From: an uncultured Paracoccaceae bacterium
GTDB taxonomy: Bacteria > Pseudomonadota > Alphaproteobacteria > Rhodobacterales > Rhodobacteraceae
Assembly: GCA_905182355.1 (NCBI GenBank)
Contig: CAJJBH010000037.1
Location: 42,963-106,962 of the forward strand
Length of the DNA: 64,000 nucleotides
Direction of reading: 5' to 3'
How positions within the stretch are numbered: position 1 is the stretch's first letter; each line of letters starts with the position of its first letter. Below, in pieces: positions 35,769-44,481 of this stretch. Both the position numbers and the translations under genes were made by a program. The notes under the pieces were generated by a model. It was not told the DNA's origin and did not search any database. It was given only the letters and a program-made list of their open reading frames with translations.

Positions 35769-37006
35769 TCGGCCACTCCTGCGCGTTGTGCGGCGCGGGT
35801 AATCATATCCATTGCAGATGGATCACCCCCAAATACTATTTCGGCGTTTTTGAAAATTGCAAAGGCTTGATCTGTGCGCTCCAGAACACCTAAGGCACCA
35901 ATCAATTGTGCCCATTCTTCTGGCGGACCACCATCTGTGGCAAGGCGATCAGATAGGCCAGCCACCATACCTTCGATCATTTCGATGCGATCTGCCCCCG
36001 TCATGTTGCCAGCAGACTCAATATCTTCTGATGTTGGACCTTTTGTCTTGGCACTCCCAATTGCTGGTATTTGGTAATTTACGCCTGCGCGTTGGGCCAC
36101 TTCTGGGATCTGCGCAAGGATCGGCGCAATCCATAATGCATCTTCCGGCCCAGTCCGAAGTTGGCGGTCCCAGACGCGAAAGGCGAGGTCTGGGCGGCCT
36201 GTTTGGGCCATCATCAGACCCATATAGTAGCGTGCGATACCATTGTCGGGGGAGCGCGCCAAAATAACACGGGCCGCTTTTTCTGCTTCGGGTGACACAT
36301 AACCACCCGCGGCAAGCACCAGTAAATCCATGTAGTCAGTCAGGTCTTGAACCGTGGACTGATCACCTTTGAGGTCCAAAATGCGCCCCTGCGCCTGATA
36401 AGCGGCAGAAAAATTTCCCAAATTTGATTCGTTTTGCGCCAATAGAACATGGCCTTGGATGTCGTCTGGGCGTCCAACAACCGTATCGCGAAGGGTCTGA
36501 ACCAACCTTAAATAATCTGCGTTGAATTCAGCAATTGGGGCTTGGGCAGGTAGGCTGGCTTCTGCCTCGGCTTGCGATGGGCGGGTTTTGCGCAACTCAT
36601 CGGCGTATGCGATCCGTTCGACCAATGCCAAATCGCCGTACCCCGGTGCGCCAAGACCTGTGATTGGCCCGATGCCCTTATACAGTGCAAAACTGCCGCC
36701 GGCCAAAATAAGGGTAATGACCAAAGCAAGTGCTTTGGGAGCACCACTGACAAGGTCGCTGTCTACGCGCCGTTCCGTGTCAGCAGCCAAAATGCGACGC
36801 GAGACCTCAGTGCGCACACGTGTGGCGTCAGCCCCACTAAGAACCCCACGTTCAAGATCACGTTCAACTTCGGTTAACTGATCGCGGTAAACGCGTAAAT
36901 CGTAGTCCGCTTCGCCGCTGAATTTGTCATCACGCCGCAGTAATGCGAGGGCCAAAAGCCCAGCGACAACGGCAGTTAATCCAATAGTTATAATCCAAAA
37001 TGCCAT
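35765..37006 (-). CDS. ccmI: c-type cytochrome biogenesis protein CcmI
   Basis: A 413-residue protein with an N-terminal helix (residues 1-22), a heptad-like cytoplasmic loop (VYRDQLTEVERDLERGVL, typical of CcmI), a second helix near residues 93-112 (LALVITLILAGGSFALYKGI) and a periplasmic TPR-rich C-terminal domain. CcmI delivers apocytochrome c to the haem-ligation machinery. The other ccm genes are not in this window. It is the first gene of ccmI-ruvX-DUF1289, divergent from soxB by 275 bases. Confidence 0.9.
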   Translation of the reverse strand: MAFWIITIGLTAVVAGLLALALLRRDDKFSGEADYDLRVYRDQLTEVERDLERGVLSGADATRVRTEVSRRILAADTERRVDSDLVSGAPKALALVITLILAGGSFALYKGIGPITGLGAPGYGDLALVERIAYADELRKTRPSQAEAEASLPAQAPIAEFNADYLRLVQTLRDTVVGRPDDIQGHVLLAQNESNLGNFSAAYQAQGRILDLKGDQSTVQDLTDYMDLLVLAAGGYVSPEAEKAARVILARSPDNGIARYYMGLMMAQTGRPDLAFRVWDRQLRTGPEDALWIAPILAQIPEVAQRAGVNYQIPAIGSAKTKGPTSEDIESAGNMTGADRIEMIEGMVAGLSDRLATDGGPPEEWAQLIGALGVLERTDQAFAIFKNAEIVFGGDPSAMDMITRAAQRAGVAE

Positions 37007-37281
37007 CTCGACCTCTTCCGCGTGTTTAGATGGATGTAACCGTGCCAGAGCGTTAAAAAAAGGGGCAATTGGACGCGTACCCTATCAACCCACGTGCAAT
37101 TGATCGCGAACACTAGTCTTTGCATGTGTAGACGTGTCGCAAAACCACAAAAAAGTGCCGCGCGCAGTATCCTCTTATTTTGCATCTTGGCCAGAACAGA
37201 GACAAGATACCGGCGAACCGCGAATCCTGCTTGCGGCCCCGTTTGATCTACCCCGTTGATCCTTTTTCGAAAGCTATGCAC

Positions 37282-38526
37282 ATGAAACGATATTCAGCCT
37301 TTGCCATCGCCCGCGAAGCGATCCGCTATCATGCAGGCTGGGAACGCGCATGGCGTGCCCCTGAACCTAAAGCCAAATACGACGCGATCATTATCGGGGC
37401 AGGTGGGCATGGTTTGGCAACAGCTTACTATTTGGGTAAGAATTTCGGCATCACGAACGTAGCGATCATCGAAAAGGGCTGGCTTGGTGGCGGCAACACG
37501 GGGCGCAACACCACGATTATCCGCTCTAACTATTTGCAAGACCCGTCGGCAGCTTTGTACGAAAAGTCGCGGTCTTTGTACGAAACGATGTCTCAAGACC
37601 TGAATTATAACGTCATGTTCAGCCCACGCGGTGTGATCATGTTGGCCCAGACCCAACACGAGGTCCGCGGTTATCAACGTACCGCCCACGCCAACGCTTT
37701 GCAGGGGGTGCCAACGGAATGGATCAACCCGCAGCGCGTCAAAGAACTGTGCCCGATCATCAACCTTGAAGGTCCACGTTACCCTGTCTTGGGTGGCCTG
37801 TTACAAGCACGCGGCGGCACGGCCCGTCACGATGCGGTGGCTTGGGGTTACGCGCGTGCGTGTTCCGACATGGGTATGGACGTGATCCAACAATGTGAAG
37901 TCACCAATATTCGCCGCGAGGGTGGCAAAGTTGTTGGCGTTGACACCACCAAAGGCGCGATTGATTGCGACAAACTGGGCATCGTGGTCGCGGGACATTC
38001 AGGCGATCTGGCCAAAATGGCGGGCTTCCGTCTGCCGCTTGAATCCGTGGCCTTGCAGGCATTGGTGTCAGAGCCGATCAAACCGGCAATGGACGTGGTG
38101 ATCATGGCCAACACCGTGCACGGCTATCTGTCGCAATCGGACAAGGGCGAAATGGTCATTGGCGGTGGCACGGATGGCTACAACAATTACACCCAACGCG
38201 GATCGTTCCACCATGTGGAAGAAACTGTACGAGCGCTGAACGAAACCTTCCCGATGCTTTCGCGCCTTAAGATGTTGCGCCAATGGGGTGGCATTGTGGA
38301 CGTCACTGGGGACCGTTCCCCGATCCTTTCGAAAACGCCAGTAGACGGCGTGTTCATCAACTGTGGTTGGGGGACAGGCGGGTTTAAGGCGATCCCTGGG
38401 TCAGGTTGGGCCATGGCTGAATTGATGGCCAAAGGATCGTCTCCACTAACAGAAGCATTCGGGATGGAGCGGTTCATTGAAGGCCGGTTTATTGACGAAA
38501 GCGTTGCGGCTGGGGTAGCGCACTAA
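37282..38526 (+). CDS. soxB: Sarcosine oxidase beta subunit
   Basis: A 414-residue flavoprotein from the ATG at 37282 (MKRYSAFAIAREAIRYHAGW); an ATG two codons upstream is also possible, and the track's 37180 start adds a spurious leader. The FAD motif is IIIGAGGHGLATAYYLG, and the covalent-FMN histidine lies in GGTARHDAVAWGYA. It is paralogous to mgdA at 29692. With the zinc-type SoxD downstream, this operon is the better candidate for true tetrameric sarcosine oxidase (sarcosine to glycine plus a C1 unit on folate). soxD is about 670 bases away, with small genes in between. Confidence 0.88.
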   Translation: MKRYSAFAIAREAIRYHAGWERAWRAPEPKAKYDAIIIGAGGHGLATAYYLGKNFGITNVAIIEKGWLGGGNTGRNTTIIRSNYLQDPSAALYEKSRSLYETMSQDLNYNVMFSPRGVIMLAQTQHEVRGYQRTAHANALQGVPTEWINPQRVKELCPIINLEGPRYPVLGGLLQARGGTARHDAVAWGYARACSDMGMDVIQQCEVTNIRREGGKVVGVDTTKGAIDCDKLGIVVAGHSGDLAKMAGFRLPLESVALQALVSEPIKPAMDVVIMANTVHGYLSQSDKGEMVIGGGTDGYNNYTQRGSFHHVEETVRALNETFPMLSRLKMLRQWGGIVDVTGDRSPILSKTPVDGVFINCGWGTGGFKAIPGSGWAMAELMAKGSSPLTEAFGMERFIEGRFIDESVAAGVAH

Positions 38527-38714
38527 TGCATTGTGCCACTTGTATTGGGGTGAAGCATACCCGCGCTTCTGATCGCTTCGCGGTCGCTTTCGGATTGCGC
38601 AGAATGATTTCGTATTTTGTTACTATTGAATGTTCGGCCGCGTCGTCGTTCAAGAATGGCTATGATCACACCTGCCACAGCGCAGACCCCGAGAATAATA
38701 CCAATGATTTTCAA
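38523..38714 (-). CDS. Small membrane protein antisense within the sox locus (63 aa, TTG start)
   Basis: A 63-residue protein with an N-terminal helix (IIGIILGVCAVAGVIIAI), then a basic segment (LERRRGR) and a polar tail. It starts with TTG, but a strong GGGAGGA lies seven bases upstream. It runs opposite to the sox genes and overlaps the soxB stop by four bases. No family is recognised. The combination of a good ribosome-binding site and a membrane anchor argues for a real gene, though the codon count is small. Confidence 0.5.
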   Translation of the reverse strand: MKIIGIILGVCAVAGVIIAILERRRGRTFNSNKIRNHSAQSESDREAIRSAGMLHPNTSGTMH

Positions 38715-38908
38715 AAGCCGTCCTCCCGCGAGAAATATGCCTTTAATATGCCAGTGACAGGGTCAAATTACAAGTTTTCGGCCACATCTAGCCCATTCAT
38801 CCCTCAAATTTTGGCCAATTTACGCCCAAATCATCCGGCAATTTCCGTCTATGTTGAGCCACAGCGAAACCCTGTTTTTATGGAATCCCTTAACAAGGAG
38901 ATTTCCCA

Positions 38909-39112
38909 ATGTCAGATTATCAAAATCCAAACATCCATCGCGGCCAAGGTATCTCGGGCCGCGGATTGCTTATCGCAGCCGTTGTACTTGTTGCCGCAAT
39001 CTTTGCTTTGTCGTTTATTGGCACAAGTACAGTGCCTGCTGGGGACGGCTTGGGCACACAGCCTTCAATTGCTGAACCTGCAATTCAAACGGCACCTGTC
39101 CAACTCTACTAA
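38909..39112 (+). CDS. Small single-pass membrane protein between soxB and soxD (67 aa)
   Basis: A 67-residue protein with one helix at about 20-40 (LLIAAVVLVAAIFALSFIG) and a polar, proline-containing C-terminal tail probably outside the cytoplasm. AAGGAGA lies nine bases before the ATG, a strong ribosome-binding site. It is followed by a T-tailed hairpin at 39143, so it is probably a short transcription unit of its own. No family is recognised, and a link to sarcosine oxidation is only positional. Confidence 0.65.
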   Translation: MSDYQNPNIHRGQGISGRGLLIAAVVLVAAIFALSFIGTSTVPAGDGLGTQPSIAEPAIQTAPVQLY

Positions 39113-39142
39113 CCCAAATCAACACTCACGGACCGCATTAGG

Positions 39143-39168
39143 CGGGTGTCTTTCGGCACCCGTCTTTT
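39143..39168 (+). terminator. T-tailed terminator between the 67-aa gene and soxD
   Basis: CGGGTGTC pairs with GGCACCCG (one G-T pair) around a TTTC loop and is followed by TCTTTTGTG. It lies 30 bases after the small gene and 32 bases before soxD, so soxDAG needs read-through or its own promoter. Confidence 0.7.
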
Positions 39169-39199
39169 GTGTGTCTAAATCCCAGATCGGAGCGGTCCA

Positions 39200-39529
39200 A
39201 TGCTGATCCTTGAATGCCCATGCTGTGGTATCACTGCAGAAGAAACTGAATTTCACGGCGGCGGCGAAGCGCATCTGAAACGCTTTGGCCCTGACTCTGA
39301 GGATAAAGATTTCGAGAACTACCTGTTCATGCGCGAAAACCCTAAGGGTGTGCACTTTGAACGCTGGCGTCACAACAACGGCTGCGGGAAATGGTTTCAT
39401 GCAGCGCGCTGCACAATGACGCTTGAAGTGTTTGGCACCTACTCGGCGCAGACTTACGAACCACCCAAAGCCCTTTGCGACGCCATCTCGGCTAAACGGC
39501 CTGGTTGGTCATGGGGGGCGTTCTCATGA
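39200..39529 (+). CDS. soxD: Sarcosine oxidase delta subunit (zinc-binding)
   Basis: A 109-residue protein. Zinc ligands of the delta family are present: the CPCCG pair at residues 6-9, then HNNGCGKWFHAARC near residue 58-70. The core YLFMRENPKGVHFERWRH is shared with the shorter mgdB product, which lacks the cysteines. Gene order soxB...soxD-soxA-soxG is the standard one. The stop lies 44 bases before soxA. Confidence 0.88.
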   Translation: MLILECPCCGITAEETEFHGGGEAHLKRFGPDSEDKDFENYLFMRENPKGVHFERWRHNNGCGKWFHAARCTMTLEVFGTYSAQTYEPPKALCDAISAKRPGWSWGAFS

Positions 39530-39572
39530 TCTTTTATTGTTCTAAAAACACTCAATTCGAAGGCCGAAACAC

Positions 39573-42500
39573 ATGAGCACACGTCTTGCCACAGGTGGCC
39601 GCCTGTTGAACAAATCCAAAGCGCTGAACTTTAGCTTTAACGGCACAACCCTCAAAGGGTTCGAGGGCGACACGCTGGCCTCGGCCCTATTGGCTAATGA
39701 TCAAGTCCTGATGGGCCGTTCGTTCAAATATCACCGTCCACGCGGCGTTGTGGCGTCTGGCGCGGAAGAACCCAACGGACTGGTCAATCTGGGTGAGGGC
39801 GGGAAGTTCGAGCCAAACCAACGCGTCACCACAACTGAATTATTTGATGGGCTAAAGGCTAAAAGCCAAAACCACTGGCCAAGCCTTGAGTTTGATGTGG
39901 GGGCGGTGAATGCCAAGCTTAGTCGCTTTATGCCCGCAGGTTTTTATTACAAAATGTTCATCCATCCAAGGTCCTTTTGGAAGCACGTGTATGAACCGAT
40001 CATCCGGCATGCGGCTGGCCTAGGTGCTGCGCCCAAAGATCGCGATGCGGATACCTACGAACACTTCTATGCGTTCTGCGATGTTTTGATTGTTGGTGGC
40101 GGCATCGCTGGTTTGCAAGCGGCCAAAGCGGCTGGTGCAACGGGCGCAAAAGTTATCTTAGTCGAACAAACGGCCCATCTTGGTGGCCGTGCTCCTGTTG
40201 ATGGCGGGATGGTTAAGGGGCAATCAGTTGCCGACTTCATTACAGCAACCGTTGCTGACCTCGAAGCGATGGATAACGTTACGGTCCGTACGCGAATGAT
40301 GGGATCAGGCGTGTACGATCACGGCTATGTCTTGGGTTATGAACGTCTGACGGATCATGCGCCTGAAATGACTGGCCCGCGTCATCGCCTGTGGCGCATT
40401 CGTGCGGCCCAAACGATCACAGCAACGGGTGCAATTGAACGCCCACTTAGCTTTGCGGGTAATGATATACCGGGTGTCATGCTGGCCTCTGCCGTTCGTG
40501 ATTATGCCGTGAACTTTGGCGTGTCTTCTGGCGACCGTACAGTTGTTGTCACAAACAATGACGATGCGTACCGCACAGCGATTGCGCTGAAACATGCGGG
40601 CCTTGATGTGCCCGCGATCTTGGATGCACGGCCAGCTGGCACCGATAGCGATCTGATGACCCAAGCCAAGGCATTGGGCATTCGCATCATGATGGGTCAC
40701 GGCATTGCCACGGTTAAAGGCGGCAAACGCGTTACTGGCGTTGAAGTTTGCGCCCAAGCTGGCGAAGGCGCTGTGCTTGAAGAAATCGTGTGCGACGCCG
40801 TTGCCATGTCAGGTGGCTGGTCACCTGTTGTGCACTTGTGGTCCCATTGCGGTGGAAAGTTGACGTGGGATGACACCCAAGCCAGCTTCCGCCCCGACCC
40901 GAACCGCCCACCATTGGGTGACAGGGGCCAAGCATTTGTAAGGGCTGCGGGCAGTGCAAATGGTGAAACGACGTTGAACGCGGTTTTGTCGGACGCAACG
41001 GCTTGTGGCGCTGCGGCTGCTAAAGCGGCTGGGTTCAAAAGCAAGGCAGCGAAAGCTCCAACAGCTGATGAACCAACCGAACGCGCCATGATCCCGGTGT
41101 GGTTGATGCCGCAGGGGGCAGGATACAAACTGCGCTCTAAAACGTGGTTGGATTATCAGAACGATGTGAAAGTCAGCGATGTACAATTGGCGGCCCAAGA
41201 AGGGTTCACCAGCGTCGAACACGCCAAACGCTATACCACGCTTGGTATGGCTACTGATCAAGGGAAGTTGAGCAATATCAACGGCCTTGCGATCCTGTCA
41301 GATGCGTTGAATCAACCTATCCCGCAAACAGGAACGACGACGTTCCGCCCACCATATACCCCGATCTCAATGGGCTCTATCGGTGGCGAGGCACGTGGAG
41401 ATGTGTTCCAGCCGATCCGCCGCACACCTATGTACGACTGGCATGAGGCGAATGGTGCCGATTGGGAGCCTGTTGGCCAATGGCGTCGCCCCTATGCTTA
41501 TGTCCGCGATGGCGAGACGGTTCATGATGCTGTGATGCGTGAAACTAAGAACACGCGCGAAAACCTTGGACTGCTTGATGCCTCGACTCTTGGCAAGCTG
41601 ATCGTCAAAGGGCCGGACGCGGGCAAATTTTTGGACATGATGTACACCAACATGATGAGCACCCTGAAAGTTGGCAAATGCCGCTATGGCCTGATGTGTT
41701 CTGAAAACGGGTTCTTGATCGATGACGGCGTTGTTGCACGTGTTTCTGAGGATAAGTTTCTTTGCCACACCACGACGGGTGGAGCAGAAACGATCCACGG
41801 TCACATGGAAGAATGGCTGCAAACCGAATGGTGGGATTGGGACGTTTACGTCGCCAACGTCACCGAGCAATACGCGCAGGTTGCCGTTGTCGGTCCTAAT
41901 GCACGTAAGGCATTGGAAGCTTTGGGTGGCATGGATCTAAGTGCTGAGGCGCTAGGATTTATGGAATGGGCTGATGGCACTCTTGGCGGCTTCGATGTGC
42001 GGGCATACCGCATCTCGTTCTCGGGCGAATTGTCTTACGAGATTGCCGTGCCTGCGTCGCAAGGTCAGGCGTTCTGGGATGCGCTTGTTAAGGTTGGCGC
42101 AGATTTGGGCGCAATGCCTTACGGGACCGAATGTCTGCACATTCTACGTGCAGAAAAAGGGTTTATCATGATTGGCGACGAAACCGATGGAACCGTAATA
42201 CCCCAAGATTTGGGCCTGCACTGGGCGATTTCCAAGAAGAAAGACGACTTTCTTGGCAAACGTGCCCAACAGCGCGAGCACATGGTCAGTGACGAACGTT
42301 GGAAACTGGTCGGCCTTGAGACGGTAGATGGATCAACTTTACCAGACGGCGCATATGCTGTGGGTGAGGGGACCAATGCTAACGGTCAACGCAATATGAT
42401 TGGGCGTGTGACGTCCAGCTATCATTCCCCGAATTTGGACCGTGGTATCGCAATGGGGTTGGTCTTGCATGGTCCAAGCCGGATGGGCGAGGTTATTACT

Positions 42501-42587
42501 TTCCCCGGCACAGATGGCAAAGACTATCAGGCTAAAATCGTGAACGCAGTTTTCTATGATCCCGAAGGGGAGAAGCAAAATGTCTAA
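39573..42587 (+). CDS. soxA: Sarcosine oxidase alpha subunit
   Basis: A 1004-residue alpha chain. Order: SoxA N-terminal 2Fe-2S-like fold (GDTLASALLANDQVLMGRSFKYHRPRG), NAD/FAD-binding fold (VLIVGGGIAGLQAAKAAGATG), then from about residue 620 an aminomethyltransferase-type folate domain (FLDMMYTNMMSTLKVGKCRYG, YRISFSGELSYEIAVP). It is the paralogue of mgdC. It binds NAD+ and folate and channels the methylene group to tetrahydrofolate. The soxG start overlaps its end by eight bases. Confidence 0.9.
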   Translation: MSTRLATGGRLLNKSKALNFSFNGTTLKGFEGDTLASALLANDQVLMGRSFKYHRPRGVVASGAEEPNGLVNLGEGGKFEPNQRVTTTELFDGLKAKSQNHWPSLEFDVGAVNAKLSRFMPAGFYYKMFIHPRSFWKHVYEPIIRHAAGLGAAPKDRDADTYEHFYAFCDVLIVGGGIAGLQAAKAAGATGAKVILVEQTAHLGGRAPVDGGMVKGQSVADFITATVADLEAMDNVTVRTRMMGSGVYDHGYVLGYERLTDHAPEMTGPRHRLWRIRAAQTITATGAIERPLSFAGNDIPGVMLASAVRDYAVNFGVSSGDRTVVVTNNDDAYRTAIALKHAGLDVPAILDARPAGTDSDLMTQAKALGIRIMMGHGIATVKGGKRVTGVEVCAQAGEGAVLEEIVCDAVAMSGGWSPVVHLWSHCGGKLTWDDTQASFRPDPNRPPLGDRGQAFVRAAGSANGETTLNAVLSDATACGAAAAKAAGFKSKAAKAPTADEPTERAMIPVWLMPQGAGYKLRSKTWLDYQNDVKVSDVQLAAQEGFTSVEHAKRYTTLGMATDQGKLSNINGLAILSDALNQPIPQTGTTTFRPPYTPISMGSIGGEARGDVFQPIRRTPMYDWHEANGADWEPVGQWRRPYAYVRDGETVHDAVMRETKNTRENLGLLDASTLGKLIVKGPDAGKFLDMMYTNMMSTLKVGKCRYGLMCSENGFLIDDGVVARVSEDKFLCHTTTGGAETIHGHMEEWLQTEWWDWDVYVANVTEQYAQVAVVGPNARKALEALGGMDLSAEALGFMEWADGTLGGFDVRAYRISFSGELSYEIAVPASQGQAFWDALVKVGADLGAMPYGTECLHILRAEKGFIMIGDETDGTVIPQDLGLHWAISKKKDDFLGKRAQQREHMVSDERWKLVGLETVDGSTLPDGAYAVGEGTNANGQRNMIGRVTSSYHSPNLDRGIAMGLVLHGPSRMGEVITFPGTDGKDYQAKIVNAVFYDPEGEKQNV

Positions 42588-43152
42588 TCTAGTCAGCGCC
42601 TTGGACAAGGCAACAGACAGCAGCGGCATCGCTGTAATCGAAGAGATGGGCCTTCAGGGTATGATTACCCTGCGCGGTGATCTAAGCGCAGAATCTGTGA
42701 AAATAGCGTCAACATCCGTCACAGGTGTCGAAATGCCTGCGCAGAACATGGCGAATCATGCCGGCGCATCTGGCATCTGTTGGATGAGCACAGACGAGCT
42801 GTTGATTCTTTGCCCTTATGACGGCGTAGCCGATACTTTGGCAAAGATGCATAAGCTGTTGGGCGACACACATTCATTGGCTGTGGACGTTTCCGATGCA
42901 CGTGCTTGTCTTCGAGTATCGGGTCCAAATGCCCGCGAAGTCATGGCAAAGTTAGCGCCTGTTGATCTGGCACCTGAAGGATTTAGCGTTGGTATGTTCC
43001 GTCGCACACGTTTGGCGCAGGTTGCTGCTGCGTTCTGGATTGTGGATGCGCAGACGTTCCAAATTGTTTGTTTCCGCTCTAATGCTCAATACGTGTTCGA
43101 CGTGTTGAACGTTGCGGCGCAATCGGGGTCCGAGGTCGGGTTTTTCAAATAG
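42580..43152 (+). CDS. soxG: Sarcosine oxidase gamma subunit
   Basis: A 190-residue protein from the ATG at 42580 (MSNLVSALDKATDSS); the track's 42556 start lies inside soxA. Gamma-family segments include the LRGDLSAESVK and VDVSDARACLRVSGPNAREVMAKLAPVDL regions and a RRTRLAQVAAAFWI core. It is the last gene of soxBDAG. Similarity to mgdD at 25884 is weaker than between the other subunit pairs. It interacts with the alpha subunit; the catalytic contribution is unclear. Confidence 0.85.
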   Translation: MSNLVSALDKATDSSGIAVIEEMGLQGMITLRGDLSAESVKIASTSVTGVEMPAQNMANHAGASGICWMSTDELLILCPYDGVADTLAKMHKLLGDTHSLAVDVSDARACLRVSGPNAREVMAKLAPVDLAPEGFSVGMFRRTRLAQVAAAFWIVDAQTFQIVCFRSNAQYVFDVLNVAAQSGSEVGFFK

Positions 43153-43225
43153 ACGTTATGATCTTGTTGTCGGGATTGCGATTACAGCATTAGCGCGCAT
43201 GATTGCGACAACGCTGGGAGAGATT

Positions 43226-43719
43226 GTGAAAACCTGTTGGAAACATTTGATTTTTGGCGTTTGTCTGTGCTTTGGCGGACAAGCCCAGGCTGTTGGTTTT
43301 TTGTATGATTGTACAATTGCCAAAAAACCGTCGCGACTTCAGTGGGTGTCTGACACACTTGCGTTTGTTGTCCCTGGTGATGGCAAGATTCTGGTGATCG
43401 ATGCGATCACGCTGTATTTCAAACTTAGCCCAATGACGGCAAAAGTATCGCGCAATACAGATACTAAATTGGTTATGCGGTGAGTGATAAGGGGTGTAAA
43501 AGACTCGAATGGGTTGAAGGTGCCACCCATTGATTACACCGCGCGTCTGAACAAAATAACCAATGCCATAACGCTCGAAGCGAACCCGCGTGCTTTTTCG
43601 CAAAACTGGGTTGGGCGGGGAAGGTGCGTAAAGCGTACGAAATAACGACGACTACAATCAGGGGCAGACAGGTGCGGGCAGGTAACTTTACGTCCAAACT
43701 GTCCTTGAACTTGAAGTAG
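43226..43719 (+). pseudogene. Decayed gene for a small secreted protein
   Basis: A GTG at 43226 follows GGGAGAG and begins a signal peptide (CWKHLIFGVCLCFGGQAQAVG) with a YDCTIAKKPSRLQWVSDTLAF body, ending at a TGA at 43481. Downstream frames continue in a protein-like way: IGYAVSDKGCKRLEWVEGA, then IDYTARLNKITNAITLEANPRAFSQN, then AGKVRKAYEITTTTIRG to a TAG at 43717. This implies about three frameshifts in one original gene of about 160 codons. The family is not recognised. Confidence 0.5.
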
Positions 43720-43775
43720 ATCGCGCTTCATGTCACCTAGGACACAGACAAACACATTCCCAAAGGAACACAAAA

Positions 43776-44375
43776 ATGGCTTTTCAACTTCCAGATCTTC
43801 CTTACGCACACGACGCGCTTGCAGCACACGGTATGTCTGCTGAAACTATGGAATTCCACCACGACCTGCACCACAACGCCTATGTCACAAACGGCAACAA
43901 AGCGATTGAAGGCACCGAGTGGGAGGGTAAATCCCTAAAAGACATCATCACGGGCACCTATGACGCGTCTTCTGTCGCGCAAAGCGGCATCTTCAACAAC
44001 ATCTCGCAGCTTTGGAACCACAACCAGTTCTGGGAAATGATGAGCCCGAAGTCAGGCGCAATGCCGTCTGAATTGGAAGCCGCAATCAAAGAGAACTTTG
44101 GGTCTGTTGATGATTTCAAATCTCAGTTTTCAGCAGCCGGCGCTGGCCAGTTCGGGTCTGGCTGGGCATGGCTTGTGAAAAACGCTGATGGGTCATTGGC
44201 CGTGACAAAAACAGAAAACGGTGTCAACCCACTTTGCTTTGGTCAAACAGCACTTTTGGGATGCGACGTTTGGGAACACTCCTACTACATCGATTTCCGC
44301 AACAAGCGTCCAGTTTATCTGACCAACTTCATGGACAATCTTGTGAATTGGGAAAATGTAGCATCTCGTATGTAA
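43776..44375 (+). CDS. sodB: Superoxide dismutase (Fe/Mn family)
   Basis: A 199-residue enzyme of usual length, probably iron-type (HHDLHHNAYVTNGNKAIEGTEWEG is close to SodB). Metal ligands are the N-terminal His in EFHHDLHH, the His in WNHNQFW, and Asp/His in CDVWEHSYYIDFRNKR. It converts superoxide to peroxide and oxygen. AAAGGAACA precedes the ATG. It is monocistronic with a good terminator 20 bases after its stop. Confidence 0.95.
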   Translation: MAFQLPDLPYAHDALAAHGMSAETMEFHHDLHHNAYVTNGNKAIEGTEWEGKSLKDIITGTYDASSVAQSGIFNNISQLWNHNQFWEMMSPKSGAMPSELEAAIKENFGSVDDFKSQFSAAGAGQFGSGWAWLVKNADGSLAVTKTENGVNPLCFGQTALLGCDVWEHSYYIDFRNKRPVYLTNFMDNLVNWENVASRM

Positions 44376-44395
44376 TCGTTTTCTAACAATCGAAC

Positions 44396-44427
44396 AAAAC
44401 GCCCTGATTGAAAAATTAGGGCGTTTT
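44396..44427. terminator. Terminator after sodB
   Basis: A perfect 10-bp stem AAAACGCCCT/AGGGCGTTTT with a 12-base loop, ending in TTTTGCG. It is symmetrical with A/T tails and could work in both directions. It separates sodB from rarD. Confidence 0.85.
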
Positions 44428-44481
44428 GCGTCGTGGAAGTCTGGGTGCTGACGCAGGTTGCAAACAACACATGAGGTTCTG

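Noticed and set aside
37180-37281. N-terminal extension of soxB
   Set aside because: SoxB proteins begin MKRYSAF, and the extra 34 residues have no family match and no ribosome-binding site.
43776-43826. Signal peptide for SodB
   Set aside because: The N-terminus (MAFQLPDLPYAHDA) is the cytoplasmic SodB start with no hydrophobic segment.
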